Assembly (NCBI GenBank): GCA_017464135.1
Contig: JAFUEB010000001.1
Location: forward strand, 23,383 to 87,382
Length of the DNA: 64,000 nucleotides
Source: Candidatus Saccharimonadota bacterium
Lineage (GTDB): Bacteria > Patescibacteriota > Saccharimonadia > Saccharimonadales > Saccharimonadaceae
Direction of reading: 5' to 3'
Shown here piece after piece: positions 45,057 to 52,779 of the stretch (within the stretch, counting starts at the first letter, position 1; each line of letters opens with the position of its first letter). A program made the translations under genes and the position numbers. The notes beneath the pieces were generated by a model. That model did no database searches and was not told where the DNA came from. It was given only the letters and a program-made list of their open reading frames with translations.

Positions 45057-45950
45057 TTATATAAAATCAGACATCTTCATTTTATTTTTTATTGTAATAT
45101 CGTAATTTTTATATATATCAAAATTCGGAAAACACTCTTTTATTGTTTTTGGAATATCATAATGTTTATATTCCTCTGTCATAAATTCCCAATCGTCACC
45201 AATCATATTACTTACGACTTTTTGAGCCAACTCAATATTTTTTATATTTATGAACGAATAGTTATCAAATTTAAGCCCTTTTATGGAATCCATTATTAAC
45301 TTATCTTCAATCACGTATGTTTGTAGAGTTAAAGTCGAAAATAAATCCGATTTTTTGTACAAATCTATCCCATTGAAACACGATAGCCCATCGTAGTGAT
45401 TTAAGGCTTCAAGCTCTGAATCGATGAATATATTAATAATATACAATGCCGCCATAATAATTATTAAATTTTGTACAGTCCCGAATGCTTTTAAAGACCC
45501 ATAAAAGTTGTGCTTCAAGTTATTATATGCATTTGCCCATGTGTATGTTTTAATGCGTTCATCTTTCAATATATCTGACGAGAAAGAATTCGGCTTATTT
45601 TTCGAAGCATACAGTACTGTACCATCATCCATAATACTTTTCTTATAATCAGTGCACTTTAATGGCAACAAATATAGGCTATTTGATTTAACTGGCTCTA
45701 TTATTTTTTCGTTCAGTAGAACATATTTATCACTAAAACCCCATTTTTTATTGTATTGTTCAATAATTGTATTATAGTTAATTTTAGTCATATTGCCCTT
45801 CTGCAGGCTACTCTCAATTTGAAAACCCGCCCTTACTATTAGCTCTGCTATCCTTGTAGAGTATACATTTTTATGCTCACGGCAAAAAGGCACCGAATGT
45901 GTTAACTCTTTTACTTCATTTTCTATGTCTGAATATAGTTGCCAAAACAA
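45057..45950 (-). CDS. Unknown protein with HEPN-like core
   Basis: A 297-aa protein, rich in Asn, Ile, Lys and Tyr. The segment TYTWANAYNNLKHNFYGSLK (about 140-160) resembles the conserved W-x-x-YNxxKH stretch of HEPN-type helical proteins, followed by a hydrophobic helix NLIIIMAALYIINIF; an upstream RIAELIVRAG helix would be the partner. HEPN domains are often RNases of defence or toxin systems, but the Rx4-6H catalytic motif is not clear here. Its A+T-rich composition stands out from neighbouring housekeeping genes, suggesting acquisition. The only promoter-like sequence upstream lies in the intergenic gap before repeat copy C. Confidence 0.5.
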   Translation of the reverse strand: MFWQLYSDIENEVKELTHSVPFCREHKNVYSTRIAELIVRAGFQIESSLQKGNMTKINYNTIIEQYNKKWGFSDKYVLLNEKIIEPVKSNSLYLLPLKCTDYKKSIMDDGTVLYASKNKPNSFSSDILKDERIKTYTWANAYNNLKHNFYGSLKAFGTVQNLIIIMAALYIINIFIDSELEALNHYDGLSCFNGIDLYKKSDLFSTLTLQTYVIEDKLIMDSIKGLKFDNYSFINIKNIELAQKVVSNMIGDDWEFMTEEYKHYDIPKTIKECFPNFDIYKNYDITIKNKMKMSDFI

Positions 45951-46003
45951 ATCATTGCTCCTTTTCCTATATTATAATATAAATACACCGCTTACACGAG
46001 CGC

Positions 46004-46328
46004 AACCTCTAAAGAAACGAGGTTATCATGGCAAAACGCCGCCCATTCAAGAAAGCTAAAACCGGCGAACCGATACCAGTAACCGCTCGGCAACTTGAAA
46101 GCTTTATGCTCGAACATAACGTCAGATTCAATTCGCACGATTACGATAAGTTTGAGCGCATGGAGTTAATGGAATCGCCCGTACGTGACGCGATTCATAA
46201 ATTAAAACTTATTCCCTGGAAACACTAGCACAGCGCTTCGATGTGCGCCTTTTTGGGCGCGGTAAGCGCGTTTTTGCGAGGTTAGACGCCGAAGATATAC
46301 CGTATTTTAGCTTGGTTCGATCTTTTGT
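46004..46328 (+). repeat. Repeat copy C (intact small-gene unit)
   Basis: Leader hairpin AACCTC / GAGGTT (46004-46009 / 46019-46024), the intact 66-aa gene, and TTCGATCTTTTGT (46316-46328), similar to the right end of copies A and B. Between the gene and that end, 46229-46315 holds GC-rich hairpins (GCGCC / GGCGC; GCGC / GCGC) and no ORF. Confidence 0.55.
46028..46228 (+). CDS. Small basic protein MAKRRPFKKAK family, 66 aa
   Basis: Starts MAKRRPFKKAKTGEPIPVTA, a very basic N-terminus, followed by a helical, mixed-charge body (ARQLESFMLEHNVRF, DKFERMELMESPVRDAIHKL). It may bind nucleic acid. The ribosome site GAGG lies inside a hairpin (46004-46024), suggesting controlled translation. A truncated relative starts at 43889 and a 3' remnant lies at 40268-40361. 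No known family recognised; a role at the recombination boundary is a guess. Confidence 0.65.
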   Translation: MAKRRPFKKAKTGEPIPVTARQLESFMLEHNVRFNSHDYDKFERMELMESPVRDAIHKLKLIPWKH

Positions 46329-46409
46329 CCTGCTGGAACAAAATGTTTATGCTTGCGTTATTAAACCATAGTCATAAAATAGCCACAAATAACATATAAG
46401 GAATAATAC

Positions 46410-46832
46410 ATGATTGAAAAAAGTGAAGAAAATGAAAACGAAATCGTCCGCCTAACCATTCAAATCGGCATCGTTGCAAGTTGCCTTGCCGTGATATCTA
46501 GTGATTATGACACTTTAGACCCAAACTTTCAGTTGGCAATAAAGTTTTTTGCTCTTTTATTAGGACTAATGTCTATGGCATACATAGCACTAACAGGACG
46601 GAAATATGGTTTTAATAATAAAAATGATTTTAAAATAAGACGTTGGTTTTATGATTCTTCGATAACTCTATATTGGAATATCTTTTTTACAATGGTTTAT
46701 TTATTTAGTAGTAATCTAATAACGAATTCATTCGGCATTAGTTTGGCTCAAATATATGTAGCAACAGCAGTCTTCGTTTTCATACTAACTATCATAATTC
46801 TTTTTTATAGAATAATAATGCTTAGACATTAG
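46410..46832 (+). CDS. Small membrane protein, three to four helices
   Basis: A 140-aa protein: charged start MIEKSEENENEI, hydrophobic segments at about 14-32, 43-62, 82-103 and 112-136, and a short basic end. TATAAG-like sequence and AAGGAAT lie upstream. No family recognised. Its proximity to cassettes suggests accessory content, possibly an immunity or effector membrane protein, without further evidence. Confidence 0.6.
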   Translation: MIEKSEENENEIVRLTIQIGIVASCLAVISSDYDTLDPNFQLAIKFFALLLGLMSMAYIALTGRKYGFNNKNDFKIRRWFYDSSITLYWNIFFTMVYLFSSNLITNSFGISLAQIYVATAVFVFILTIIILFYRIIMLRH

Positions 46833-46880
46833 CTCAATTACTATCTGTTTTAGTATATTTAATCACAGAAAAAACAAACA

Positions 46881-46900
46881 AAAAACGCCTTCCCGGGCGC
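46881..46900 (-). terminator. Terminator of tRNA-Lys
   Basis: On the minus strand GCGCC-CGGGAA-GGCG is followed by T6. It starts 10 nt after the CCA end of tRNA-Lys. Confidence 0.75.
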
Positions 46901-46909
46901 AAATCTCTG

Positions 46910-46986
46910 TGGTGAGCCGGGAGGGACTCGAACCCTCGACACCAAGCTTAAGAGGCTCGTGCTCTAACCAGCTGAGCTACCGGCCC
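46910..46986 (-). tRNA. tRNA-Lys (anticodon CTT)
   Basis: Minus strand: acceptor GGGCCGG / CCGGCTC (one G-U), D-arm TAGCTCAGCTGGTTAGAGC, anticodon stem CGAGC / GCTTG with loop CTCTTAA (CTT), T-arm GAGGGTTCGAGTCCCTC, discriminator A and encoded CCA. Confidence 0.95.
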
Positions 46987-47046
46987 GCTCACGCGTTCAA
47001 AAAGAACTCTTTTATTATATCACATATCGTTATTTTTTACAATAAC

Positions 47047-47658
47047 TTACGTCAAATACTTCCACCCCATGCTTCGCCAGAAGTCCATCGCATCTGGCCA
47101 GCCAAATACTTTTGATGCAAGTAGATTATATACTTCGTCTACCATCACAATCGTAAATAACGAAATCGCGAGAGTGAGAAACGCCCTCCGGCTCATATGT
47201 ATCGCAAGCCACCTGCATACCGGCACCACTGCATACACCAAAAACAATGCCGAAACTCCAAAGAATAGCACTGATCTAAGACACACAAATCCCCCGATAT
47301 TTCCGAAATTCAAAATCTCTTTATTGTAATCCCAATACCTCGCTCCAAATAGTTTAAACACCAACCATCCGGCCACTAATTCCAAAAGTCCCGTTACCAC
47401 CATCGACACCAGAAATACTAACCACCATTTATCTCTAAATCGCCAGCAAGTCGCGAGAATCAATATCGCCCCAATCGCATAAATATTAATCCACGGCAGG
47501 AAGTTCCCTCCCTGCATATAGAATTCCCCTGTCCCACCATCAAAGAAATAAAAAATCATTTCATAAACCCAACCAAAGAACCCCGCAAACACTGCCAATA
47601 AAAAAGCCATACCAAGTTTTTGATATGGCTTTAAGCTATCTCCACTATTATTCTTCAT
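47047..47658 (-). CDS. CmpB-type putative ABC transporter permease-like membrane protein
   Basis: A 203-aa protein with five or six helices. Family signs of the PF06541-type CmpB group are FGWVYEMIFYFF near the start, a Gly-rich extracytoplasmic stretch leading to INIYAIGA, LLELVAGWLVFKLFGARYWDY, and GFVCLRSVLFFG. These are widespread membrane proteins annotated as possible transporter permeases with no proven function. TATAAT lies six nt before the ATG (leaderless). Confidence 0.75.
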   Translation of the reverse strand: MKNNSGDSLKPYQKLGMAFLLAVFAGFFGWVYEMIFYFFDGGTGEFYMQGGNFLPWINIYAIGAILILATCWRFRDKWWLVFLVSMVVTGLLELVAGWLVFKLFGARYWDYNKEILNFGNIGGFVCLRSVLFFGVSALFLVYAVVPVCRWLAIHMSRRAFLTLAISLFTIVMVDEVYNLLASKVFGWPDAMDFWRSMGWKYLT

Positions 47659-47688
47659 ACTATTATTATAGCATGAGCCAGCAACCGA

Positions 47689-49575
47689 CTATTTCAAGGT
47701 TTTTACCATTGATTTTATATAGTCGCGCAATTGATCATCCGTACAATAAACATAACATCCCTTCATTCCACGAGTCATCAATACCTTATAAGTATTCTTA
47801 ATAATTCTATCGAGTAGCTTTATGGCCTCTTCTGGGTTTTCCTTCATCATCTTCTTCCAACCCTTAACTGATTGGTCCGTACTGGCGCGTCTTGTGACAT
47901 CAGTTACAATATGCCCATTTTCGTATCTTAAATCGTCACCGACGATAACACCAACATAATCAAATTCAAGTCCTTGACAAGTGTGAATACACCCAGCTTC
48001 ATTAATCGAATCTTTTTCAATTGCCCAAACTTGAGAATTTTCACCAAGATTCCAACTCATTCCAAACTGAAACTTCGGAATTTTAATGTCATAATAGTGT
48101 GTATTATTCTGCTCGACTTTAAACCAATCCCAACAATAGCCAGCTACAATTCTAGATTTATTGTTCTTTTCATTTTTTTCTATTATTGCCTCACGCATTT
48201 TATTTGGATCATCAAACACCTTAAAATCGTAGTTAAAATCCAAATCAATGAAATTTTTATTATTTTTAATTTCAAGTAGATTGTCCAACCAGTTAAGATA
48301 ACCATCCGAGCCATTGCACCTAAACTGGCTTTCAAGTCGTAATTCACTTACTTCAGCTCCAAGTTCTTCCGCAAACTGCTTTATAGCATCAATTGAGCCG
48401 ACATCTTTTAACGTTACCCTCTGATCTTCATCAATTAAAAAGACTGAGAACTTTGCAGCATTAATGATTTCCTTCATCTGGTTTTCACCAAGATTATTCA
48501 TAAAACCAGATTTCTCGGTTAATCTATGCGCTTCGTCAACGACCAATGCATCGATAGCATTCGCTTCAACGTCAACATAGTTACCTGAATTTTGAAAACA
48601 AGAATCGATATAGTCCTTCGTAAAGTCACCATTCATTAATTGCTTCTTGAATACTGCCCTAGGAGTTCCATTCCTCGTTACATAAAAAGTAGCAGCATTA
48701 AGTTTAGTTAACTCAACTAACAGATTAATGGCCAGAACGGATTTGCCAGTACCAGGACCACCTTCTACAATGAGAACTTTCTTCTCATTAAAAGCGATTG
48801 CTCTCTTTGCCAAACTCATAGCAGTATCGAATGCGACCTTCTGATCATCAATCAGAACAAACTCTTCATTCCCTTTTAACATAGAACCTAGACAATCTTG
48901 CAAACTTTTTGAAGGTCGAAATCTCCCATGGTCAATTTCGTAAATAGTCTTACCATTATCACCCTTCTTTATGTGTTTAGTAATAAAATTACGAAGTTTT
49001 GGAAAATCATCAGCACCAAAAAGTGGGGCAACCTCAATATAGTTTTTATACTGTTCCGCAAGAATCGGATCATCGTCCTTAAAATGATAGTTATGTAAAA
49101 AAGCGCAAGGATATAAATCGATTTTATTATCTTGGACAGATTCAACATAGTTGTCAATATAGACTGCATAGCTACGTGCCTGATAGGAAGGGTGTGGAGT
49201 TTTATGCATTCCGCCGCCCAAATATGTTTCCACAAAAACACCATTTTCAGATTGTACGGAATTACAATCGTCCCATTGTTTAAGCTCAACGATAATAACC
49301 TTCTTTTTATCACTTTCATCCACCCCCGTGAGGATAAAATCTACACGTTTCGAAGTGGTAGGAATATTATACTCAATCGCTACACCACAATTATCTGGGA
49401 TTTCCTCTGAATCTAAAATATTTCTCATATACTGCATGGAGTTTTGCCATGCTCTCATTTGTGAATCAGTTGTTCTCCCGAAATATTTTTGATACTGCTC
49501 GTAAATTTTATTGCAAATATCATTATCTCGGACATCTTTCATAAAGTCCGTTTTTACGCCATCATAAACAATCAT
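47689..49575 (-). CDS. PD-(D/E)XK nuclease fused to DUF2075 helicase
   Basis: A 628-aa protein. The N-terminal nuclease-like domain has VDFILTG (Asp79) and VIIVELKQW (Glu97, Lys99). The C-terminal DUF2075 superfamily 1-type helicase has Walker A GGPGTGKS (about 268-275), Walker B ALVVDEAHRL, LIDEDQRVT, RLESQFRCNG and the late motif HTCQGLEFDYVGV, then VLMTRGMKGCYVY. Related proteins occur in phage-defence islands and would unwind and cut invading nucleic acid. AAAGGAGATAGCG precedes the ATG. The MazG-like gene lies 11 nt upstream on the same strand. Confidence 0.87.
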   Translation of the reverse strand: MIVYDGVKTDFMKDVRDNDICNKIYEQYQKYFGRTTDSQMRAWQNSMQYMRNILDSEEIPDNCGVAIEYNIPTTSKRVDFILTGVDESDKKKVIIVELKQWDDCNSVQSENGVFVETYLGGGMHKTPHPSYQARSYAVYIDNYVESVQDNKIDLYPCAFLHNYHFKDDDPILAEQYKNYIEVAPLFGADDFPKLRNFITKHIKKGDNGKTIYEIDHGRFRPSKSLQDCLGSMLKGNEEFVLIDDQKVAFDTAMSLAKRAIAFNEKKVLIVEGGPGTGKSVLAINLLVELTKLNAATFYVTRNGTPRAVFKKQLMNGDFTKDYIDSCFQNSGNYVDVEANAIDALVVDEAHRLTEKSGFMNNLGENQMKEIINAAKFSVFLIDEDQRVTLKDVGSIDAIKQFAEELGAEVSELRLESQFRCNGSDGYLNWLDNLLEIKNNKNFIDLDFNYDFKVFDDPNKMREAIIEKNEKNNKSRIVAGYCWDWFKVEQNNTHYYDIKIPKFQFGMSWNLGENSQVWAIEKDSINEAGCIHTCQGLEFDYVGVIVGDDLRYENGHIVTDVTRRASTDQSVKGWKKMMKENPEEAIKLLDRIIKNTYKVLMTRGMKGCYVYCTDDQLRDYIKSMVKTLK

Positions 49576-49586
49576 CGCTATCTCCT

Positions 49587-49901
49587 TTAAAGCTTGTTAT
49601 ACTTTGTACTAACCCCTTTGGCTTTCTCAATAGGGTACTTTTGTCTAGATTTCTCTAGCTTTGATAATATTATTTCTTCCGGACTAACGCCTAGTTTATT
49701 TGCAAGCAGAAAACAATAATTAAAAACATCCGCGAGCTCATCACAGACTTCTTGCTTGTCATAATTACTATTCCACTGAAAGCACTCTAATAGTTCACCT
49801 GCTTCAATAGCGATAGATTTTGCGAGATTTTCTGGACTATGGAATTGGTCCCAATCTCGCTCAAAATTAAACTTTATTATTTCATTTTGCACCTTTTCCA
49901 T
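49587..49901 (-). CDS. MazG-like nucleotide pyrophosphohydrolase
   Basis: A 104-aa protein starting MEKVQNEIIKFNFERDWDQF. The four-helix MazG core has SIAIEAGELLECFQW (ExxE) and CDELADVFNYCFLLA (ExxD), the Mg-binding residues for NTP hydrolysis. Such enzymes clear non-canonical or excess (d)NTPs and may influence (p)ppGpp. The start at 49901 is chosen because TATAAT lies seven nt upstream (leaderless); the longer frame runs into the preceding small gene. It sits just upstream of the DUF2075 protein, possibly as one defence operon. Confidence 0.85.
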   Translation of the reverse strand: MEKVQNEIIKFNFERDWDQFHSPENLAKSIAIEAGELLECFQWNSNYDKQEVCDELADVFNYCFLLANKLGVSPEEIILSKLEKSRQKYPIEKAKGVSTKYNKL

Positions 49902-50079
49902 GTTTACTATTATATACTTCTTCGTACCATTTTTCGAACTTTTCCCACTCTTTCTTTTTGTACACAATATCCGAAAAAAATAACGAGTTGTCCTGTTTCT
50001 CTATATAAACAGAAATAGCCTCGACCTTCTTCTTGCCGATAAATCTATTTATTTCTTCGTAATCTTGAAGTATACTCAT
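49882..50079 (-). CDS. Small hypothetical protein, 65 aa
   Basis: ATG at 50079 gives MSILQDYEEINRFIGKKKVE, then a helical body ending in KKEWEKFEKWYEEVYNSKHG, rich in Lys/Glu/Trp/Tyr. It resembles small conserved hypothetical proteins of plasmids and phages that carry 'Y-E-x-I-x-x-F-I-G' and 'EWEKFEKWY' patterns. A GTG three codons earlier is an alternative start. It overlaps the MazG-like gene by 20 nt. Confidence 0.6.
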   Translation of the reverse strand: MSILQDYEEINRFIGKKKVEAISVYIEKQDNSLFFSDIVYKKKEWEKFEKWYEEVYNSKHGKGAK

Positions 50080-50147
50080 TTTTTTCACACTTTAACTTGA
50101 TTATTATTAATATATGTCGAATTATTTTGCAACCCCCACCTTTAAAT

Positions 50148-50173
50148 AAAAAGGCCGGACTTTCATCCGGCCA
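50148..50173 (-). terminator. Intrinsic terminator (minus strand)
   Basis: GGCCGGA / TCCGGCC stem (50154-50160 / 50167-50173) followed by T5 on the minus strand. It lies 25 nt beyond the stop of the 276-aa gene. Confidence 0.88.
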
Positions 50174-50198
50174 TCAGGAGCTAAACGCTCCAAGCTTT

Positions 50199-51029
50199 TT
50201 AATTCCCGCCCAGCTGCACTCCGCCGGCCCGTTTCATTCTTTCTTCGAAACTTTCCGGCTCGGAGTTCGCCGCAGAGGAATTAGCATGTTCTTTTTCGTA
50301 TCTCTCGACATACGTCATAATGTCTTCATCTTGTTTCCGTTTTAGCTGCTCTTGCATCTGCTCTTCCGTTTTGAGAATCACATTCTCAAAGATTTCCGTA
50401 AGTTTATCAAGCTCCACCGCCGAACCAAGATCCGTCACATGCACCGACGTGTCATCTTCGTAGACCTTCGCCAGATACACACTTGCCGCTTCGTAAAACT
50501 GCTCAAGTGAATTAATAATCACTTGGTTGTCCCTCGCGATGTCCAGAATCATTTCAGCATACTGCTTTTTGTTCTTTTCGAGTGTTGAATCCCACAGACC
50601 GTCAATGACGTCGATGAGTGCCGTTCGGTTCTCCGAATATGCATCAAAGCATCTTTGAATCACCGCAAAAGCGTATTTCGGCCGTTTCATTTTCAGTCGT
50701 CGTACCAGCGGTACAATTTCTCCAAATAGGAAATTTACTCTTCGTTCCTGGGCTTTTAACTCCACGAGCGCTTCTTCTACATTCGCGAATCTCTTGTATT
50801 CCTTCACGGTGTTTAAGAATCCGAAATAATCAATCGTCGTGCCACATGGCAGTACCTTACTTTTCACATATGGAGTAGATTTGTAATTGATAACCCCCTT
50901 CTGTTCTTCTTCCATTTTCTTCCGTAAAGCTTCCCGAAATTCCCGGTCCCTTCGCACGTTGCTAAACACCTTGCCTAGCACAAATGCACCAGCGAACGTT
51001 GCTAAAGTAACGATTACATACGAGAACAT
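50199..51029 (-). CDS. Membrane-anchored helical protein, 276 aa
   Basis: Starts MFSYVIVTLATFAGAFVLGKVF (one N-terminal helix), followed by charged coiled-coil-like regions (REFREALRKKMEEEQKG; KTEEQMQEQLKRKQDEDIMTYVERYEKEH) and a central helical domain. GAGGAGGG lies 5 nt before the ATG at 51029; the longer frame has no ribosome site. Codons are richer in G+C than in the accessory genes either side. No family recognised; an envelope scaffold is possible. Confidence 0.7.
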   Translation of the reverse strand: MFSYVIVTLATFAGAFVLGKVFSNVRRDREFREALRKKMEEEQKGVINYKSTPYVKSKVLPCGTTIDYFGFLNTVKEYKRFANVEEALVELKAQERRVNFLFGEIVPLVRRLKMKRPKYAFAVIQRCFDAYSENRTALIDVIDGLWDSTLEKNKKQYAEMILDIARDNQVIINSLEQFYEAASVYLAKVYEDDTSVHVTDLGSAVELDKLTEIFENVILKTEEQMQEQLKRKQDEDIMTYVERYEKEHANSSAANSEPESFEERMKRAGGVQLGGN

Positions 51030-51166
51030 ACTATCCCTCCTCTTAATGTACAAAAAATCGCTATTTCTAGCATCTTTATATATTATAACACAAAATAGCC
51101 ATAGAAGCAAGAGAACTATTCGCGCATACGGATAGTATAATTATACTAATAGAAAAAGGAGATAAA

Positions 51167-52356
51167 ATGAATATAATTAGGTGCCCACACTGTAATCAGG
51201 AGTTTGAAATTGACGATAGTAGCTATGCATCAATCCTAAACCAAATTCGTACTCATGAGTTCGACAAAGAGGTTCATGAAAAAATTGAACAAGCTGAAGA
51301 ACAACATAAAAAAGACATAAAACTCTTAGAGCAACAGTATAGCAATCAAACACAACAAGAAATCGCAAAAAAGGATGCGGAAATTCAAGCACTAAAAATT
51401 ACACTTAATAATAAAGACAACGAAGCCGAATTAAAAAAGAAGGCTGAGCTAGCACAATTAGAGATTGAAAAGAATACTGAGATTGACGCTATCAAAACAA
51501 ACTTAAACGACGAAATAACGAAAAAAACTAATCGAATCAATCTACTAGCCTATGAAGTATCAGCAAAAGAAGAAGAGATTGAACGATTAAAAGAAATGAA
51601 AACAATGCTTAGCACAAAGATGGTAGGCGAGTCATTGGAGCAGCATTGTGAAATAGAATTCAATAAATTGCGAGCTACTGGTTTTAAGAATGCATATTTC
51701 GAAAAAGATAACAAAGTTTCAGAGTCAGGGAGCAAGGGCGATTACATCTTCCGCGAAGCCGATGATGATGGTACCGAAATAGTTTCAATTATGTTTGAAA
51801 TGAAAAACGAAAATGAAACAACGGCTACAAAACATAAAAACGAAGATTTTCTTAAAGAATTAGACAAAGACAGAAACGAAAAAAATGCGAGTACGCCGTC
51901 CTAGTATCGCTCCTCGAATCGGATAACGACCTGTATAATTCCGGAATAGTCGACATGTCCCATCGTTACCCTAAAATGTATGTTATCAGACCGCAATTCT
52001 TTGTCCCGATGATTACCCTCTTACGTAATGCAGCGCAAAACTCGCTACAGTATAAAAAGGATCTTGTCGCAATTAAGAATCAAGATATCGATATTGCAAA
52101 TTTTGAAAACGATATGAACGAATGGAAGATGTCATGGTTCAATACGATGAAAAACGCTGGTAAAAAGCACATGGAGGCTATCGAACAAATCGAGAAAGCA
52201 ATCAAGGATCTTGAAAAAACCCGCGATGCACTAATCCTTTCAGACAAACATCTAAATTCAGCGGAAAACAAGCTCGAAGATCTTACGATTAAACGATTGA
52301 CAAAAAATAACCCAACAATGGCAGAAAAATTTGAAAAATTAAATCCTCAAGAATAA
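51167..52356 (+). pseudogene. DUF2130-domain gene with a frameshift at an A7 run
   Basis: The first frame (51167-51904) gives MNIIRCPHCNQEFEIDDSS (zinc-ribbon-like start), a long coiled coil, and the DUF2130 core SGSKGDYIFRE and MFEMKNENETTATKHKNEDF, then stops soon after KDRNEK. The second frame resumes as CEYAVLVSLLES, YNSGIVDMSHRYPKMYVIRP and runs to 52356. The two halves join perfectly by a -1 shift at A7 (51879-51885). DUF2130 proteins are often found near restriction or defence genes and have a nuclease-like core. It is either a pseudogene, a sequencing error, or expressed by slippage. AAAAAGGAGATAAA precedes the ATG. Confidence 0.85.
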
Positions 52357-52533
52357 AACGTATAAGTTTATCTCCTAGGTGGGGGGTTGTATATTTTTTC
52401 CCACTGTGTTTATATCGTTCCGGGTTGGCTTTGGAGTTTTAATGGGCCTTGCAAGAATCGCAAGATTCGTGCCGTGTGAGGTGACTATTAAACGGTTTTT
52501 CTAGGGTAATCAGGTCACTAGAAAGGAGATGAA

Positions 52534-52608
52534 ATGACCTTACAGATCAATCTGTTTTGCATCGTTCTTTCTTGTCGTAAAACCAAACCAAAGAAAAAAT
52601 CTAACTAG
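52534..52608 (+). CDS. Candidate type I toxin peptide, 24 aa
   Basis: ATG at 52534 with AAAGGAG 7 nt upstream encodes MTLQINLFCIVLSCRKTKPK plus KKSN. A hydrophobic half followed by a strongly basic tail is the pattern of small membrane-acting toxins such as Fst/Ldr. The preceding 150 nt (from about 52380) hold no ORF but several stem-loops (GAATC-GCAA-GATTC; GTGAC / GTCAC), the latter ending at the ribosome site. The stop codon lies inside a hairpin shared with a convergent antisense RNA. Identity inferred from layout only. Confidence 0.5.
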   Translation: MTLQINLFCIVLSCRKTKPKKKSN

Positions 52609-52671
52609 TGAAAACTAGTTAGATCCAAACCCGGAATAAGTTTCCTAGAACCTTATTCCGCCCTGATTATA
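52594..52671 (-). ncRNA. Convergent antisense RNA overlapping the toxin candidate's 3' end
   Basis: Minus strand: TAGACG-type -35 (52694-52689), 17-nt spacer, TATAAT (52671-52666), predicted start near 52660. Hairpin 1 is CGGAATAAG / CTTATTCCG (52632-52640 / 52652-52660), with TCTAGGA in the loop. Hairpin 2 is the perfect 10-bp TCTAACTAGT / ACTAGTTAGA (52600-52609 / 52614-52623), followed by T6. The RNA of about 67 nt shares hairpin 2 and the last codons with the 24-aa ORF transcript. Confidence 0.6.
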
Positions 52672-52779
52672 ACGCAAATCCCACTATTCGTCTATATTTA
52701 CTTGCAAAAACATAATAAATATAGTATAATATTATAATAGGATTTATCCTAAATTTTTCTCTTTAGGAGGACGTTCATT

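Noticed and set aside
46229..46315. Possible integron attC site
   Set aside because: A GTTAGAC heptamer and GC-rich hairpins are present, but no matching partner heptamer and no integrase were found.
46909..47115. 68-aa ORF starting MVSREGLEPSTPSLRGSCSN
   Set aside because: It is the reverse complement of tRNA-Lys; this peptide is a well-known artefact of tRNA genes.
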